A stretch of DNA of 64,000 bases from Nematostella vectensis (lineage: Eukaryota > Cnidaria > Anthozoa > Actiniaria > Edwardsiidae), in NCBI RefSeq assembly GCF_932526225.1, contig NC_064037.1, positions 3,005,203 to 3,069,202 on the forward strand, read 5' to 3'. Shown here in pieces: positions 1 to 10,700 of the stretch (position 1 is its first letter; each line of letters opens with the position of its first letter). The notes below the pieces were generated by a model. That model searched no databases. It was not told the origin of the DNA and saw nothing but the letters and a program-made list of their open reading frames with translations. Position numbers and translations under genes: made by a program.

Positions 1-486
1 ATGACTTGGTTGACATCGTGGGGCAGCTTGAAGATACCAGCATTCATTGCAGCGTAGCTTGGGTCACAGACTCCAAGCGACGGTTGAAAGCGGGGAAACA
101 CTACATAAAAACCGACTATAAGGTATATGCATGCCCATGAATATTAACCTTAAAAAGCAGGCCAACCTACGTATAAATAACATAAACAAGCACTTTTGCC
201 CAGACAGGATAGCATAAGGATGAGGGGGGGGGGGGGGGGGGGGGGGAGGAGGTGGCTTGCGTAGCCATAGGATCAATATTTGAAGAGCTTTTAATAGTAT
301 ATGACCCACATTTGATGGAGGGGTGAAGGGATTGCTCGCCCCTTACGCATTCATTAGCAACGCAAATGGAGAATACGGAGAAATTTTAATTGATTGGCTT
401 GTTCAAGGAAGGCACAGGTGGCAATATTCAACTTCAATCCTTGTTGCATAATTGTTCCAATCCGTGAAACTGTTTTTACTCTTAAG
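1..486. other. intergenic DNA with a poly-G tract
   Basis: No convincing gene is seen before the exon that begins near 487. A run of about 23 G lies at 224-246; the proline-rich reading frame opposite it is an artefact of that run. Confidence 0.6.
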
Positions 487-1902
487 GTGCAGCGGGTAGA
501 CTTCAGCGAGCCTCAGGGAGGTAAAGCGGCTTGTGACAGGAAGGCCTCGGCAATAAAAGCCCACATCCGCCGCTATATCAACGAGGGTCATGATGTTGTT
601 ACGCCATCGGATCTTCGGACTGCCATGCTGTCTTGTGGTGGGATTCCCGGGGACGAGTCGCCCTCGTGGATGCAAGCATCTTATCTCCTGTTCTCTCACC
701 CAGAATCCCTAACATTAGCAGCATGAACAACTTTGTAGTGGGTGCCGATGAGCTAACCATGTGGAAAGCCTTTGACGTTGGTGTGGGAAAGACTTTCAGC
801 TGGACCCAGCTCAAGGGTTAGTAAAGGCACATTTCTTTTTCACTTATCTCACAGGCCAAGTACATATATATGTTAACATATTCCTAAGAAATCAAGGAGG
901 GTGGGGTGTCCGACGCCGCTTCAGATAGTCGGGGGGGGGGGGGGATTAAGTGGATGCCATTTTAATCAGATAGTGATTTAACTTATTTTGTTCTCCCTCT
1001 CAGTGCCTATTGACCAAGCGATTTCAACTTTTCCGGGCTCATTCAGTGACGGGGAATTCGTCGACATCAAGCGTGCTGTTGAGCGCACGGTGACAGCCGC
1101 TGAGCCAGGACCCGCAGTCAGCAGTGAGGAAGAGCCCACAAAGCTATTCTGTTGTCCAGTAGACGGCTGCGTGAAAAGCTATACACGCTTGGCCTGGTTA
1201 GACCGGCACACACAGTACGGCAAATGCGAGTTTGCCCAAGAACGGCAATGCCTGTTTGACCGGGCCAACCTTGGCTACCACCAAAAAGTAGTCGGGGAGG
1301 GGCGGGTCGTACCATCTATTGGGAGCGACGTGTTAGAATCAACAAGCCGCACTTCTATATCGCCGCAAGGATGGGCGATCAAGGGAAGCAAGAAAACCGT
1401 CCGCTTCACGGCAGACCAGAAGGCCTTCTTGGATGAGATGTTCGACCGGGGACAGGAGACCGGCCACAAGATGGATCCCGGCACCGTCTCTCAGAAGATG
1501 CGGTACGCTAGAGGAGTGACAGGGGAACGCCGATTCATAATCAGCGAGTTCCTTACACCAGGCCAAGTACAGGCGTTCTTTTCCCGGAAATCAGCAAAAA
1601 GTAAAATGTCCGAGGGAACGGCACAGGATGCGGAGGCAGTAGAGGCTGCGGAGGAGGAAACCGCCTACTTCCGTACGAGAGCTGCCATCCTAGATGAGTG
1701 CCAACTAAGTCACCCGATAGAAGCGAACGGCATCGACCTGTGCCACTTATACTCCAGGTCCAGGCTCACCTCTCTTTCAGTGGCCACCCTTTCCACTATC
1801 TGCAAAGAGCTGGAGCTTCAACTGCCCGGAGCAACCCGACGCAAAGCTCCTTTTGTAGCCGCGCTCGTGGATGTTATTCAAAGTTGTAGTTGTGCAAAAT
1901 AA
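487..1902 (+). pseudogene. C2HC zinc-finger / homeodomain-like protein of a multi-copy family, frame broken
   Basis: Two exons are visible. The upstream one starts after an acceptor at 485-486 or 491-492 and reads VDFSEPQGGKAACDR, then a basic helical stretch; near 640-660 the frame shifts and the same exon continues as NNFVVGADELTMWKAFDVG up to a donor at 817. The second exon (1004-1902, acceptor TCTCAG, phases agree) carries a zinc finger spaced C-x4-C-x12-H-x5-C around 1150-1230, then a homeodomain-like block around 1393-1600 with a KTVRFTADQKAFLDEMF start and a FLTPGQVQAFFSR end. I recall this arrangement from many uncharacterised cnidarian and sponge proteins. The break next to a CCCGGGG run may be a real lesion or an assembly error, so gene versus pseudogene is open. 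The acidic C-terminal third has no recognised domain. The role is unknown; nucleic-acid binding is inferred. Confidence 0.6.
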
Positions 1903-3470
1903 ATTCACGATTCCTCGGGGCGACTATAATTTTTCCATACTTACATAAATTAAATTTCTGAATCGATAATGTGTCCCAACAGCCTGTTGTGACGACCAGA
2001 GTAAGTTTTACAATAACTTCAATACTTTCTTTTACTAAAAAAAGAACAGCTTACGGTGAAACGGAGAGGCCACAATATCGCAAATGTTAGCGTTCCTTAT
2101 AATTTGTAAGAATTTAACACAGACGACTCAAGAGTTTAACAAATCAACCAGTAGCGCTTGTAAATTGAATAAAAACATACATATCCCCCATTTTCTTCTT
2201 TTAACCGTTGCTTTAATTAGTAATTAGCAGAATAATCTTATCGCAGTTTTGGTGAGCTATTTTATGCTTGTCGCTTTGTTTGTCACGCTATCTTTAATTA
2301 CGCATGCATGGCAGCAAACAAACAGTATCACGCGAGCCTAAAAATCGCAGATAAGTGCTATAAAAAGCTATGAAACTATAACCCTTAATATTAAGTTTTG
2401 CCTAAAGTATATTCCTTTTTAATTGAGCTTTCTTTTTTTTCCTGGTGTTTTGGAGGCGGTGTTTGAATGCGGGAAACCCGATACAGTAGAAGGCATTTGT
2501 TTATAATTAGGGTCAAATGGGGGTTATATTTCGGCTTGTAAAAAAGTCAGATTTTATTTGCCCCTAAATTTTATTCCACATATCGAAAGCCAAAATGATG
2601 CTCTTTTCGATGAATGCAATCATTTTTGCCAAATCCACATCTCATCGGCGATATTTCACGATTATTTTAAGGCTTTTCAAAGTCATCTAAAAACATAAAA
2701 TAAAATAAAATCACCTAAAATAATAAGGTGCTGACAGAACAGCTTATCTTTCAGCCTGGGAGTTCTTTATTATCTATGCTTTAGGTTTATTCAAGCGGCA
2801 GTTGTTTTATCGCGCTTTGCGATTTGATTTTAAGGCTTTTTGTGACAACCCAAAAATTGTCTCAAATCCGGGTGCGGGAGACGAAAAATTACTTTTTGGC
2901 TTCTATCGCCAAAAATATTTATCCAAATTGCTTTAAACTTTCACAGGATACTGAGGTCACCCATACCTATTACCAGTTTAATTTTGAGATAGGGCGCCGA
3001 AAGTTCATTTTTCCGAGAAATCTTGACGGACTGAGACGGCTGGTCTTAAATACCACGAAGCCAGCTGTAAAAGATCTCACTTATTTTGCATAAATATATT
3101 TTTCGTCGATTATCGCAAAAATAACCCTAAATAAAGTGCAAGGTGATTTTTCAATTCTCCTTCGCAACACTAAGGTGCGTCGTATGGCGACGGGTTCTCG
3201 GCATATTCGTTCCAGTCCTTTCAGTCGCCTTGGATGAGCGTCAATTCAATCACCCGCGCGCTGTGTCGCTTGTATCAGTCATCTCTAAGCACGTCCCGCT
3301 CGTTTTAATTTTTCAAGTTTGAGAAATGGAAATGATATCCTGCTGGTTTAAATAATACTTCTGTATAATAAAGCTGCTTCTGTTGAGTAGACTGGGATTT
3401 TCGGATTAAATGGAACCATAAGTATACTCGTTGTATTGAGGGTACTGCGTATTTCTAGTAAGTTGACGTA
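1903..3470. other. AT-rich intergenic DNA, no gene seen
   Basis: No reading frame with recognisable protein features. An 89-codon open frame at 2824-3093 lacks a convincing start or splice context and is not called. Confidence 0.5.
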
Positions 3471-3471
3471 A

Positions 3472-3634
3472 TGCCCCGTGCAAACTGCGCAAGCACCGTT
3501 CAGCACTGCTAGCGAATTCTTGCTCGATTGACCATAAGACAAAGGGAATTGTCACAAAGTCCATTTCCCATTTTGACATTTCCTTTGTCCTATAGTCAGC
3601 AATGCTGCCAGGTGCTGGCGCAGTTTGCACGGGG
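3472..3634. repeat. imperfect foldback, about 25-bp outer arms
   Basis: The 18-base string GCCCCGTGCAAACTGCGC at 3472-3489 is perfectly inverted at 3617-3634. The pairing continues inward with mismatches (AGCACC; then GACAAAGG-type and TTGTCA-type segments), so the whole segment could fold into a long imperfect hairpin. It is probably a degraded miniature inverted-repeat element; no clear target-site duplication was found. Confidence 0.6.
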
Positions 3635-3714
3635 CTTAACGCTAGTGGTAGGTGAGTCAAACGTAAGCCGCATTATAACTTTCTAGGTGAATTAAAATAC
3701 AAGAGATGATAAGA

Positions 3715-3936
3715 ATATGGCATTACCTTACTTTACAGGTTATCGGATTGATATTATGAATATAGCATTACCTTACTTTACAGGTTATCGGATTGATATT
3801 ATGAATATAGCATTACCTTACTTTACAGGTTATCGGATTGATATTATGAATATAGCATTATGTTACTTCACAGGTTATCGGATTGATATTATGAAGATGG
3901 CATTATGTTACTTCACAGGTTATCGGATTGATATTA
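3715..3936 (+). repeat. 45-bp tandem repeat, five copies
   Basis: The unit contains GCATTACCTTACTTTACAGG followed by TTATCGGATTGATATTATGA. Because 45 is a multiple of three and the unit lacks stops in one frame, it creates an open frame that repeats ALPYFTGYRIDIMNI. There is no domain, signal or splice context, so it is treated as a noncoding minisatellite about 0.85 kb upstream of the glutamate-receptor start. Confidence 0.8.
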
Positions 3937-4789
3937 GGCGGGGGCTGCATTGTCAGCTGTTTTTGAAAATAAAATGGCACCTCACCTATCCTCTTCGCGC
4001 TCAGTTGCGCATAAGGTCTTACTACTTTTCTTACCTTTGGTTCTATCGTGAGCTATTACTCTTGCCTTCTCCAGATTTCCATCCCGCCCCTTTTCTCTCT
4101 CTTCCCACCGACTGCCTCCAAGTTGTCCTGGGTCCTCCTAGTTTCCTTTTACCGTCGGGTTTCCATGAAAAATGACACCAATGTATTAAATTGCATCTAT
4201 AAAATTAATTTGAGTTTTTTTTATATGATCTTCGGTACATCTGGATTCTGATAAATATTTTTTATTACCCTAATAGTGCTACGGGTAAACGATTATAAGA
4301 CTTTAATGTTAAGTTCTATGATGATGTAAATTAATCTAAAATCAAATACAGCAAAACGATTGTTGATTCTAAATAAGTTTTTTTATAAGGAAATTGATCG
4401 ATCGAAAGATAAGAACGAAACAGAAACGAAAACTGATAATTGTTTTTCGAACATGAATTCATTTTATATCATTCAGATATTCCATTTTTAATCAGCTGTT
4501 TTCTTATTGACAGTCTCAAACTGTCTCATTTGCCAGTATGATCTAAATTGCCTAAATATAGCTTTCAATATTCGTAAGGGTATAACTAAATACTACCGGC
4601 CTGATAAGAAAATCACGAGACACCGAGGTATCCGCCAAAGTTCAATAATTTGGTTGGCTTTTTGACGCAATCAGTGAAAAGAAAATGCCGTGCTGAAGTG
4701 GATTTCACTTGATGCATTTCAAGTTGGCTGGTAGTGTAACTAAAACATGTAATAATAATAATACGGTTGACACTTTGAAGGCTGGAGAT

Positions 4790-7700
4790 ATGGGTTTGAG
4801 GAAAAGCTTTCGATTTCATCTAATTGATTCTCACTTATGGCAAGTGGCCATGGTATTTTCCGGTGTCGTCCTTCATGTTTCAAATTCATCTTCGCTTAAG
4901 GTTGGCTTGTTGCTTGACAAATCAGCGCCCGCTGAGCTTGAAACTGAGTTTGTCTCAATTTTGAATTTTGTAAATGGAAACAGCTCCCTTCATCCAAGTG
5001 TTGTACTGGAGGCTGTAGTCTTTAGATGGGATCCACGACAGCCCCCTGGGATTTGCTTTTCGAGGCTTCGTAGTGAATTTCTGGAGAAAAATATGAGTGC
5101 AATAGTGTCCTTGCTCGCTGAAGAGAAAGACCGTCAACTTCTGGTCTCGTTGGTCGAGGACTACACGGTTCCCGTTCTTGGACTAGCGAATGTTGAACCT
5201 GTTTTACCAAAGACAAAAAAGGTAACGTTGTCTTATGTTATTTATATTTATTCTTTTTTATCGTGCACGATTGTCTTCGGAAAATATGCTTTTATGACAT
5301 TTATCTAAATAGAAATAAACTATTTATACGAAAAATAAAAAATGATTCTTTTTACAAATCAAATCAGCGAAGATTTTTTCTATTTGCGGTTACCCGCTCT
5401 TATGTTGTAAGTTTGTTTGTTTAGTCGATACAATCTGTTTTCGTAACATAATTCAACATTACCTAGTACTTGTTATCGCTAAAGTAAGCAGAGACTAAGG
5501 TGCACACCAAACAACAAAGAACGGTTAAGCGATATTAAAAAAAAATAAACTGATAATAACTGATTACATGTTACACATTTATTTGCTAAACAAGTAAGGG
5601 CCCGTCACTCTGTGACGATCATAAATGTACCAAAATATTACATACATTCACACATCATGTTGGAAAAAAACTTTGTTTTTTATCCATCTTTTTTATGTCT
5701 GTGTATCTGTGGTTTGGTGAAAAACTCGTTTTGCTGTCCTATATCCTTTCTCGAAACCTCGTAGAAAATCCACGGCTGATTACTCTTCAATGTTTTAACA
5801 GTGATATGAGATCTTTCAAGCATTTCTGTCTTTTCTGTCAAACTGTACGCGGATCGGTGCAGGTGCGTGGCGGTGTGAGAAAACAGGCGTTTTGCAAGCC
5901 AATTCGATGTTTTTATGTAGATAAAAGGATCAAAATGAACCAATCACAGAGCAGCTCGGGATTACCCTCCCTAAACTTGCGAATACGTAAACATATAACA
6001 AAGGTTCTACCAGCAAGTCGTGTTTCTACAAGCTGAAAACAACTCGGTCCGCGCTGAGGTTACCTCTTAAAGAAATCCAATATTTCAGGACTGTTTTATC
6101 TGCAATTTAAGTTTTACCTGCAATTAAAAGATAGTTTTAGCTCATTTGTTCTGTCAACTGAGCAAATATGTTAAAATCATGTGGAAAGTCTATCAATGAA
6201 TTTCATTTCAGACGTTCGTATCTTTGAGTCAAGTGCTTTGCTATCTCCTCTGATAGCACCTTCCACTTCTTGCCATGTTTTGCTTCGTCGACTGTATCTG
6301 GATGGTACACGAGGACTGCCCGCCGCAGAAGGCTTTTCAGTTGCTCGTGTCCAATTTCAATCTCTTCAGTCTCCCACTTATCCATATCTTCTGGCTTCTT
6401 CCAGGCTCTGGCTTTTGGGGGGTATTTCGTGTAGACGAATTTGAGTAGCCCGAGATCTGTCCCATTTTCGTGTTCATCTAGTTCTGCAAGCTCTTCTTTA
6501 AGCTCCTCCAAAACAGGCTTTTTGCTGTCAAGATATTCTTTTTCTTCTCTTTGACGAACCTCGTCTTGATATCTTCAATGCGATAAGAAATGGAAAATGG
6601 TAGGGATGAGCCTTAAGGCTGATTCAGACAACACAATGTAGTCGTATGCAACTTGCCCGCGACCCCTCTACAGCTAGAGTGTAAATCAGCCTACGACTCC
6701 GCAACGATGCTCATCTTAGAAAGTCGTAGAGTGTAAATCAGCCTACGACTCCGCAACGATGCTCATCTTAGAAAGTCGTAGTGTGTAATTCGGGGCTAAA
6801 GCATTTCGTAGGTAGGTCGCATACAACTAAATCGTGCTGTCGAAATCAACCTTAAGGCATGGGGTAATTTTTGGCTAAAAGCTTTTTCCTTATATTGCTT
6901 TTAGAAAATGGTCTCTTTCTCTCTGCAGAAATGTCCTGGCAACCCCTAACCCACCCCCAATCCTCAACGAGTAGGTCCCAATCTTCCAATTTCTTTCTAA
7001 ACCCCTTATTAATTATTTTTAACCTTGAGTTTTTTCAGTTTTATTTCAATCATTCTATTATCCTTAATTAACTGCTCTACCAATCAAATCTTGGAAAGGA
7101 AAGAAAGGAAAAGAAGCGGGGCCAACTTTATCCAGAATTACAGCCATAGGCTGATTTACATTACACGGGGTCTTATTCGGATAAATCATGTCTCATTTTA
7201 CCTTCTTCCCTTTCTTCCTAAAGACTCACCTTTTAAGCGTTGTAACACAACAAACAAACCAAGCTTCAGTTGCAAATGTGCGAGGCTTGAGCGAGTCGGC
7301 CAACTGAAGCGCTCGCATGAAATACGTCTTTGCTTTGGATTCTTGCTTGATGATCTGATCGTAGACATAACCCAGTCTGCTGAGTGCGATCGCTTCCTGC
7401 TCGAGATCCAACTCGCGCGCGAAAATGGTGGCTTGTTTAAACCAATCTATCACATCCCAGATCAAATCCATGTTTAACTCCTCCTCCTCTTTGACGGCAA
7501 TCTCCAGTAGCTGATTCCCGTGCTCTCGCGCTTGCATGGACTCTGCTGTGGTTCTTAAGTAAATGATATCTTGTTCTAAGACTGCGATTTCTTGGTTTCG
7601 GTCGATATCAGAGGAGTTGTGCTGTAATCGTTTGGCTTCCTCGAGGTGGAAATAGCAATCTTTCATGCGTGATAAGCATATTTTATAATCGCCGGATTGC

Positions 7701-10700
7701 AGCTCCATTGCTCCATCATGAAATATAAATTTCGCTTGCTTTAGCTGAAACTCGACAGCTATCTGTGGTATAGTTAGATCTTGGCCAAGGAATTGTAGTG
7801 TCTGCAACCTTTCTTCGTAAGATTTCAAGTCGTCGGTCCAAGCAATGGACTCCTCAAGACATTCAGCGAGCGATGACAGAATATGAGAGCGCCAGTTAAA
7901 GTCTTTGCAGGTCTCACCAGCCCTGAACGCCCCATTGAAGTACCTTATAGACTGTTGGTAGTGATGGGCGATTGCTTTGTTTTCCTTGTTTAGCTTCCCT
8001 AACGAGATCTGGGCCAATTTAAAGTTGGTAATAGCGATGTTTTTAAAAGCAGAAGCAAGCTCTGAGTCGGAGCGAGCGAGTTGGTTAGCTTGATTATAGC
8101 TTTTCAGAGCGTCTAACAGCCTAGCTTCTTGTAAGATTGGTGCAAGACCCTCGACTCCTGCCTTTTTAAAGAAGTCGTTTCCTTTTTCTCGCGCACTCAA
8201 GGACGTAGATGTTGACATGATTGTTCCTTTTTCTTTAAAAAACGAAACAAAATTATTTTGGTTATTTACATAGAATTGACTTCCGGGTTTTCCAGGAAAA
8301 TACTAAATAGTCTGTAAGATGCTTATATATGAAAATGTATTTCTAACTTCCGGGTTTTCCAAGAAATAATATTTCTGCACGGTAGTGTGTTATGGAATAA
8401 TGAAGAAAAAATGGAATATATACGCTGATATATCAAAGAATAATTAGATATCTTTGAAATGGCTCACCTTAGACAAACCGGAAATACCGTTTATGCTCTC
8501 TTTTCTACAACGTCAAGTTTTAATACTCGTTCTGGGCTTATTTTCAGCAATATCATATATATGTTTCCATGGTGATTCCAATAATATATATGTTTACGCT
8601 TCAAAAATCTCTGGGTGAGGCCCGTACGGGTCAGTTGTTTATTCCAGTTAAAAACCATAGGGTACCCACGTCGAAAATATCTGGAAACTGTCGTTTAGCT
8701 GAACTAAGAAAGATCAGTCAAGACAAAAATGAGTAAAAAATCTGTTAAAAAGACAGGGGCGGCAGAGAGATCCCATAAGTGGTGGGGGGGGGGGGGGAGA
8801 AAGTCGGGGAGAGGGGTGGGTAGTGGTTCCAGGGGAAGGGGTGGTTGGTATCAGGGGGAGGGGGGTGGTTGTTTCAAGGGGAGGGGTGGGTGGTGGTTCC
8901 AAATCCTATTTATAAGAACGCTGGGATTTTAAACTTTTCAAACAAATTTGTTGTCGGTTGCATATATACCACTTGAAACCCGTTGGTTTAAAAAAAACGT
9001 TAATATATAAAAAAACATCTGCTCAGAAAAGTGGGGGGGACTGGCGTCCCCGCTGCCCCTCCCCTTCCGCCGCCCCTGAAAGAGCCTGGGGAGGTTTTGT
9101 GTACCACAGGTTACCCACATTTAGCCAATTTCATTTAGCCATGTATAATATTATGTGTAGAATGTCCTCAAATTTCTGCATCATTTTCCGCTTCGTCAAC
9201 ATTCGCAAACATCTTATAGTGTAGTAAAGCTGCAATTATTAGACAATACTGACTCTAAATTGGACGAGACATTATCAACAGATCCCTCTTGCTTATTAGC
9301 CATCCTATTCTCTTGGTGATTTGATTATTAGTCATCTTATTCTCTTGGTAGGTTGCTTATTAGCCATCTTATTCTCTTGGTAGGTTGCCTATTAGTCATC
9401 TTATTCTCTTGGCAGGTTGCTTATTAGCCATCTTATTCTCTTGGTAGGTTGCTTATTAGTCATCTTATTCTCTTGGTAGGTTGCTTATTAGCCATCTTAT
9501 TCTCTTGGTAGGTTGCTTATTAGCCATCTTATTCTCTTGGCAGGTTGATTATTAGCCATCTTATTCTCTTGGTAGGTTGCTTATTAGTCATCTTATTCTC
9601 TTGGTAGGTTGCTTATTAGCCATCTTATTCTCTTGGTAGGTTGCCTATTAGTCATCTTATTCTCTTGGCAGGTTGCTTATTAGTCATCTTATTCTCTTGG
9701 TAGGTTGCTTATTAGTCATCTCATTCTCTTGGCAGGTTGCTTATTAGCCATCTTATTCTCTTGGTAGGTTGCTTATTAGCCATCTTATTCTCTTGGCAGG
9801 TTGCTTATTAGCCATCTTATTCTCTTGGCAGGTTGCTTATTAGCCATCTTATTCTCTTGGCAGGTTGCTTATTAGCCATCTTATTCTCTTGGCAGGTTGA
9901 TTATTAGCCATCTTATTCTCTTGGCAGGTTGCTTATTAGCCATCTTATTCTCTTGGCAGGTTGATTATTAGCCATCTTATTCTCTTGGCAGGTTGATTAT
10001 TAGCCATCTTATTCTCTTGGCAGGTTGCTTATTAGTCATCTTATTCTCTTGGCAGGTTGCTTATTAGTCATCTTATTCTCTTGGCAGGTTGCTTATTAGC
10101 CATCTTATTCTCTTGGCAGGTTGATTATTAGTCATCTTATCCTCTTGGCAGGTTGCTTATTAGTCATCTTATTCTCTTGGCAGGTTGCTTATTAGCCATC
10201 TTATTCTCTTGGCAGGTTGCTTATTAGCCATCTTATTCTCTTGGCAGGTTGCTTATTAGCCATCTTATTCTCTTGGCAGGTTGCTTATTAGCCATCTTAT
10301 TCTCTTGGCAGGTTGCTTATTAGCCATCTTATTCTCTTGGCAGGTTGATTATTATTCATCTTATTCTCTTGGTAGGTTGCTTATTAGCCATCTTATTCTC
10401 TTGGCAGGTTGCTTATTAGCCATCTTATTCTCTTGGCAGGTTGCTTATTAGCCATCTTATTCTCTTGGCAGGTTGCTTATTAGCCATCTTATTCTCTTGG
10501 CAGGTTGCTTATTAGTCATCTTATTCTCTTGGCAGGTTGCTTATTAGCCATCTTATTCTCTTGGCAGGTTGCTTATTAGTCATCTTATTCTCTTGGCAGG
10601 TTGCTTATTAGCCATCTTATTCTCTTGGCAGGTTGCTTATTAGCCATCTTATTCTCTTGGCAGGTTGGTGGCAATCTTCAACTGTCCCTGCTGCCTTCTG

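Noticed and set aside
2824-3093. 89-residue frame in AT-rich DNA
   Set aside because: No start, domain or splice support.
3717-4175. 152-residue frame with five repeats of a 15-residue unit
   Set aside because: Explained by a 45-bp tandem repeat; no domain, promoter or splice support.
5695-6036. 113-residue frame in the receptor's first intron
   Set aside because: No domain or hydrophobic signal and no match to receptor phase; probably chance.
9289-10667. Regular array resembling a CRISPR locus
   Set aside because: Units are contiguous with no unique spacers, and the context is an animal intron; it is a minisatellite.
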